From Candidatus Gastranaerophilales bacterium (GTDB lineage Bacteria; Cyanobacteriota; Vampirovibrionia; Gastranaerophilales; Gastranaerophilaceae), in assembly GCA_944325615.1 (NCBI GenBank), contig CALVAU010000222.1, forward strand, positions 1 to 8,107: a stretch of DNA of 8,107 bases. Direction: 5' to 3'. The notes under the pieces are model-generated. The model made no database searches and had not been told where the DNA came from. It saw only the letters and a list, made by a program, of their open reading frames with translations. Shown one piece after another: positions 5,481 to 8,107 of the stretch. Made by a program: the position numbers and the translations under genes. The stretch's first letter is position 1, and every line of letters begins with the position of its first letter.

Positions 5481-6155
5481 TTAGTTTGTTTCTTTCAAGA
5501 TAACTATTGTATCTTCTATTTCTGTTTTTAAATACTCAAGCTGCTGGTCAATTACGTTGTCATTATACAAATAACCCGCGCCGCTATATGCAAGATATGG
5601 TCTGTACTTTTCTGCTTCAGCACGTAAAGTTGCAATTGACTTTGTATGCAAGCTTAGCTCAAGCAGCTTTTTAAAAGATATGTAACTGCTTTCAGGAAGC
5701 CCTGCATATTTACTTGCAAGAAATTCAACGCTTTTGTTGAAAAAATAAGCTTTTGCGTTGAATTTTTGTACATCGTAATTATTTTCTATGCATAAAAGCA
5801 AGTTTTCAAGTTGAGGTAAAATTTCGTTTATATCGTTTAAATAAGGAGAAGTTTTATCGGTTTTCAGTATTATATTTACGAAAGCCGGATTTTCGCGGGG
5901 TACAGGTTTAATTTCATCTGCAGAATTAAAATCTTTTGTTGATTCAAAAACTGGTTTTGTGCTTTTAGGCTCGGAAGTTTTAAAATTTTTTGTCAGATCA
6001 GGCAGTGTTCCGGAATAACCCCGACCGTTAGGCTCAATTTCCACTTCGTTTTGGGAATTAGAATTTTTTGGTTTATCCTTTCCCCAAAACCCCCATGCAA
6101 AGCAGTCTGTGGTACTTAATATAAGTGCAAAACTTAAAACCATAAATTTTTTCAT
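5481..6155 (-). CDS. Hypothetical exported protein with Sec signal peptide
   Basis: A 224-residue protein. Residues 1-20 are a classical Sec signal peptide: MKK, a hydrophobic core FMVLSFALIL, and a probable cleavage site after C-F-A (18-20). Cys18 is not in a good lipobox, because the preceding residue is Asp, so this is probably not a lipoprotein. The mature protein begins with the aromatic WGFWGKDK. A polar, Pro/Lys/Ser/Thr-rich low-complexity stretch (about 27-90) follows, then a predicted helical domain (about 95-224) with no motif I recognise. It would act in the periplasm or outside the cell. A perfect TATAAT 6 bases before the ATG and no Shine-Dalgarno site suggest a leaderless transcript. 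It lies between two other unknown minus-strand genes, with gaps of about 96 and 117 bases. Confidence 0.82.
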   Translation of the reverse strand: MKKFMVLSFALILSTTDCFAWGFWGKDKPKNSNSQNEVEIEPNGRGYSGTLPDLTKNFKTSEPKSTKPVFESTKDFNSADEIKPVPRENPAFVNIILKTDKTSPYLNDINEILPQLENLLLCIENNYDVQKFNAKAYFFNKSVEFLASKYAGLPESSYISFKKLLELSLHTKSIATLRAEAEKYRPYLAYSGAGYLYNDNVIDQQLEYLKTEIEDTIVILKETN

Positions 6156-6161
6156 ACTTTA

Positions 6162-6167
6162 ATTATA
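6162..6167 (-). promoter_or_regulatory. TATAAT box directly before the exported-protein gene
   Basis: A perfect minus-strand TATAAT is separated from the ATG (6153-6155) by 6 bases, placing the predicted transcription start exactly on the A of the ATG. There is no good -35 box. On the plus strand the surrounding 6163-6177 matches the PerR-type 7-1-7 pattern TTATAATnATTATAA at 12 of 14 defined positions, but the AT content makes a chance match likely. Confidence 0.45.
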
Positions 6168-6272
6168 ATGATTTTATAAAAAAAATCATCATATATTTGT
6201 TGGGACTTTATCCATGTATTCAACTCACAGTTAATATCAGCACAATATAGTACAAAATATATATAAAAATTT

Positions 6273-6941
6273 TTAAGCAATAGATTTATGAATAATTCCT
6301 ATAACAGGATGTTGGAATTCCATCTTTATTGTTTTTGGAACAGGCTGGGTATCAGGATTAAGTCTGTACAACTTTCTTATGGTTTCTTCTGGCTGCGCAG
6401 CTCCGATTGAATTCAGTCTTTTTCTTTCGTTTTTGTTTTTAATATGCATTTGTTGTGCAATTCTCTGCTGTTTTGGTCTCATGGGGCGGTAAGCAATAGA
6501 TCTGTTGTATTCCAGCTGTTGCTCTTCCGTTACTGTTTCATCTGCAATTTGATCAACTATATTTCTTTCTTTTGAACTTATATGTTTTGTATCAATATTT
6601 TTTAAAGTATCTGCTTCTGACATAGGTTTATTGACCTGTGGTGTCACTTTTTGAACAAGCTTTTCTTCTTTAAGTCCTTGTGATTTACTTAATTGCTTAC
6701 TTACGGCTTGTTCGGCATTTTTTACTGTTTTTTCTGCAGTATGTTGTATATTTTTAAAATTTTTGTTTCCGGCAACTAGGCATGCCATGCCGATAACTGC
6801 AAGACACGCAAGTGCTGAGGAAATATAAGTTGATGTCATGTTATAGTAATGATCCGTATTTAATTCAGCTAAATTTTTGCGGGTGTATTCCGGTTTCCGA
6901 AATACCGGCATGGATGAACTAAAACTAACCTTTTCTAACAT
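6273..6941 (-). CDS. Hypothetical single-pass membrane protein
   Basis: A 222-residue protein of unknown function. Residues 1-34 are a polar N-terminus (MLEKVSFSSSMPVFRKPEY). One hydrophobic segment at about 35-57 (STYISSALACLAVIGMACLV) is probably a membrane anchor rather than a cleavable signal. An amphipathic, possibly coiled-coil stretch (60-95) and a long charged tail follow, with a basic region (151-176, including YRPMRPKQQR and KNKNERKR). No catalytic motif is visible. By the positive-inside rule the Lys/Arg-rich tail suggests a cytoplasmic C-terminus, but the N-terminal side is also basic, so topology is open. The start is supported by AAAGGA 7 bases upstream. It may be transcribed with the two unknown genes downstream, although the gaps and separate start signals argue for independent units. 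Confidence 0.78.
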   Translation of the reverse strand: MLEKVSFSSSMPVFRKPEYTRKNLAELNTDHYYNMTSTYISSALACLAVIGMACLVAGNKNFKNIQHTAEKTVKNAEQAVSKQLSKSQGLKEEKLVQKVTPQVNKPMSEADTLKNIDTKHISSKERNIVDQIADETVTEEQQLEYNRSIAYRPMRPKQQRIAQQMHIKNKNERKRLNSIGAAQPEETIRKLYRLNPDTQPVPKTIKMEFQHPVIGIIHKSIA

Positions 6942-6948
6942 AATTAAA

Positions 6949-6954
6949 TCCTTT
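6949..6954 (-). promoter_or_regulatory. Shine-Dalgarno site of the membrane-protein gene
   Basis: AAAGGA on the minus strand lies 7 bases before the ATG at 6941. The 152-base region between this gene and bioD is AT-rich. It holds a direct repeat ATTATAAA (7047-7054 and 7057-7064) and a minus-strand TATACT (6994-6999) that could be a -10 box, but no clear terminator for bioD. Confidence 0.6.
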
Positions 6955-7093
6955 CGTGTTACAGAAACATAACGTAAACCATTATTTTTTTTGAGTATAG
7001 TTGAAAAATTTTATTGCTAATGACAAATTCTTATTACTGTTCAGATATTATAAACGATTATAAAAATTTTTTAAACCTGTCATGCAAAAATTG

Positions 7094-7804
7094 TTACAAT
7101 TGCAATTTTGCAATTCTGACTTCAAAAACAGCTTCTATATCAACACCGTTCAAAACTTCCGTAATCAAATCATTAGGATTCAAATTTTTTTCGAAAACCG
7201 GAAGAATTCCAAGCACTTTTATATCGGTATATTCTTCGATTAAACGTGGCATCATCCTTATATTTGCGTTTACTGTATTATCGGGATAATTGCTTAATAT
7301 CACTCCACGAAAATTTAATTCTTTTTCTTTTGCATGATTTAATGACAAAAGTACACTATTGACAGGTGAACACGCACAGACAACCATAAGAAGCGGCAAA
7401 TCAAGCATCTTTATCATATCTTCTTCTAAAAAATTTTTACCAAAAGGAGTTGCAAGTCCTGATACACCGTCAACGACAAGGCACTCGTTTACATCCTGAA
7501 TTTTTTGGAAATCTTTTAAAATAACATCTTTATCAATCACCATATGTTCTGCGGCGGCAGCTAAAAGAGGAGTATAGCGTTCTTTCAAAAGATATGAATA
7601 ATATGTTTTTATATAGGGATCTACAAATTTTATAAATGCAAGATCATGCGACTGAACAAAACCGTTTATTTTAACAGCTCCTGCCTCGACAGGTTTATAA
7701 ACTCCGGTAGAATACCCGAGACTCTGCATTGTTGCGGTTAAACCTGCTGTCACAAAAATTTTTCCGGAACTTTGATCTGCACCTGTTATAAATAGATCTA
7801 GCAT
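7094..7804 (-). CDS. bioD: BioD-like dethiobiotin synthetase homologue with degenerate P-loop
   Basis: A 236-residue member of the BioD family, which makes dethiobiotin from 7,8-diaminopelargonate, CO2 and ATP in the cytoplasm. Family features in order: an N-terminal P-loop region FITGADQSSGKI (5-16), YKPVEAG (36-42, keeping the conserved Lys), SHD (52-54), a partly kept 'TPLLAAAAE' (78-86), VDGVSGLATPF (111-121, in place of VEGAGG-x-x-x-P), and an Asn after the LG-type turn (SPVNS, 146-150). The usual GTDTxxGKT reads GADQSSGKI: Thr to Gln at 11 and the Thr/Ser after Lys replaced by Ile16, a residue that normally helps bind Mg-ATP. Function is therefore uncertain; it could be a weak or altered enzyme or a related ATP-dependent carboxylase-like protein. 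No other bio gene lies in the window. There is no Shine-Dalgarno site, and a -10-like box sits 6 bases before the ATG. Confidence 0.8.
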   Translation of the reverse strand: MLDLFITGADQSSGKIFVTAGLTATMQSLGYSTGVYKPVEAGAVKINGFVQSHDLAFIKFVDPYIKTYYSYLLKERYTPLLAAAAEHMVIDKDVILKDFQKIQDVNECLVVDGVSGLATPFGKNFLEEDMIKMLDLPLLMVVCACSPVNSVLLSLNHAKEKELNFRGVILSNYPDNTVNANIRMMPRLIEEYTDIKVLGILPVFEKNLNPNDLITEVLNGVDIEAVFEVRIAKLQL

Positions 7805-7810
7805 AAAATT

Positions 7811-7840
7811 ATACTAACACGTTAGTAATTTTATTGTAAA
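7811..7840 (-). promoter_or_regulatory. Candidate bioD promoter with palindrome in the spacer
   Basis: On the minus strand TTTACA (7835-7840, 5 of 6) and TAGTAT (7811-7816, 4 of 6) are spaced by 18 bases, with the predicted start on the bioD ATG. A TATAAT at 7808-7813 is too close to the ATG to serve unless translation begins elsewhere. The palindrome TACTAACACGTTAGTA (7812-7827) lies between the two boxes. Confidence 0.4.
7812..7827. promoter_or_regulatory. Palindrome upstream of bioD, candidate operator
   Basis: TACTAAC-AC-GTTAGTA has two exact 7-base arms around a 2-base centre and overlaps the proposed -10 box and spacer, a classical repressor position. It does not match the spaced BirA operator form or the BioR site, so no regulator can be named. 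Confidence 0.45.
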
Positions 7841-7854
7841 GATTATCCAAAAGT

Positions 7855-7903
7855 GATTTATATCGCAGTTTACCCATAATTAATGTAAACTGCAATATAA
7901 ATC
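7855..7903 (-). terminator. Hairpin after aroC
   Basis: Arms 7855-7873 and 7885-7903 are 19 bases each with an 11-base loop. Read as minus-strand RNA, all 19 positions pair, one as a G-U wobble (7864 with 7894); read as plus-strand RNA that pair is a mismatch, which favours the minus direction. It begins 5 bases after the aroC stop. The following T-tract is short (ACTTTTGG), so it may be a weak terminator, an mRNA-stabilising stem or an attenuator before bioD. Confidence 0.55.
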
Positions 7904-7907
7904 CCAT

Positions 7908-8107
7908 CTAAAAGCGTGCTTTTATTTCTTCCAGACTGTCCCCGCCATACTTTGAAAATACTTCATCAACCAACACGCAGGCAATCCTGTTTTCAGCAAC
8001 AACCGAACATGCTTCAACGGCACAAGTGTCGGAACGTTCAAAATGAGCCTCACATTCCGTCATATTTTCCATATCAACAGTATTCAAAGGTTTTCTGAGT
8101 GTCGGAA
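7908..8107 (-). CDS. aroC: Chorismate synthase, C-terminal part (5' end outside window)
   Basis: The minus strand is open from the window edge to a TAG at 7908-7910, giving 65 full codons. The translation contains TLRKPLNTVDMEN, then HFERSDTCAV, ACSVVAEN, VLVDEVF and a terminal KYGGDSLEEIKARF. This order is the C-terminus of chorismate synthase, the FMN-dependent enzyme that turns 5-enolpyruvylshikimate-3-phosphate into chorismate, of the type with 'ERSDxCAVPAASVV' known in cyanobacteria and Gram-positives. Here the PAA of that motif reads E-A-C, and the following segment (ENRIACVLVDE) also departs from the usual EAMVAFVLADA, so the tail is somewhat diverged. The antisense strand here is also open but is a shadow. 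Confidence 0.85.
   Translation of the reverse strand, partial: PTLRKPLNTVDMENMTECEAHFERSDTCAVEACSVVAENRIACVLVDEVFSKYGGDSLEEIKARF

Noticed and set aside
7047..7064. Direct repeat ATTATAAA as a second PerR-like box
   Set aside because: The halves are spaced one base too far for a 7-1-7 box, the region is very AT-rich, and it lies about 105 bases from the next start.
7834..7893. BirA-type operator between bioD and aroC
   Set aside because: The GTTTAC and GTAAAC arms at 7865-7893 face the wrong way and are better explained as a hairpin after aroC; TTGTAAA at 7834 has no properly spaced partner.
7916..8098. Plus-strand open frame at the right end
   Set aside because: The opposite strand encodes a clear chorismate synthase C-terminus over the same bases.

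Overview
The window is low-GC bacterial chromosomal DNA, mostly housekeeping genes mixed with small regulators and proteins I cannot name. Both ends cut a gene: threonyl-tRNA synthetase at the left (+ strand) and chorismate synthase at the right (- strand). The low GC, the style of the DnaB N-terminus, the chorismate synthase tail with its 'ERSDxCAV' signature, and a stand-alone NarL/LuxR-type DNA-binding protein together suggest a non-photosynthetic relative of the cyanobacteria (Vampirovibrionia/Melainabacteria, for example gut Gastranaerophilales). This is inference from protein style; I could not run a phylogeny.

Layout. Positions 1-373 hold the 3' end of thrS, closed by a perfect 17-bp hairpin. 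462-1931 (+) encodes an AlbA_2/Schlafen-like, HATPase-type putative regulator with in-frame 12-bp SDQV repeats. It converges on the replicative helicase gene dnaB (1948-3324, -). dnaB is divergent from a CinA-C/PncC nicotinamide-nucleotide amidase gene (3423-3941, +). Next come two divergent mini-regulators, a LuxR-type HTH of 71 residues (-) and an XRE-type HTH of 72 residues (+). Their shared control region carries four similar 8-bp sites. Three minus-strand genes of unknown function follow: a 303-aa helical-repeat protein that resembles the MgtE N-terminal/FliG fold, a 224-aa protein with a Sec signal peptide, and a 222-aa protein with one membrane segment. The window ends with a divergent bioD homologue and the tail of aroC, both minus. 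No gene-free stretch exceeds about 155 bases. I see no tRNA, rRNA, CRISPR array or insertion sequence.

Function. The recognisable enzymes (ThrRS, DnaB, PncC, BioD-like, AroC) belong to unrelated core processes: translation, replication, NAD recycling, biotin synthesis and aromatic amino acid synthesis. They do not form one pathway. Most genes appear to be separate transcription units. Five of them have a -10-like element only 6-9 bases before the ATG and no Shine-Dalgarno sequence, which suggests leaderless mRNAs. Three others (dnaB and two of the unknown genes) have clear Shine-Dalgarno sites.

The points most worth following up are the divergent HTH pair with its site array, the 12-A slippage-prone tract inside the 303-aa gene, the degenerate P-loop of the BioD homologue, the SDQV repeat, and the candidate leaderless promoters. 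I found no complete, clearly new multi-gene system here.
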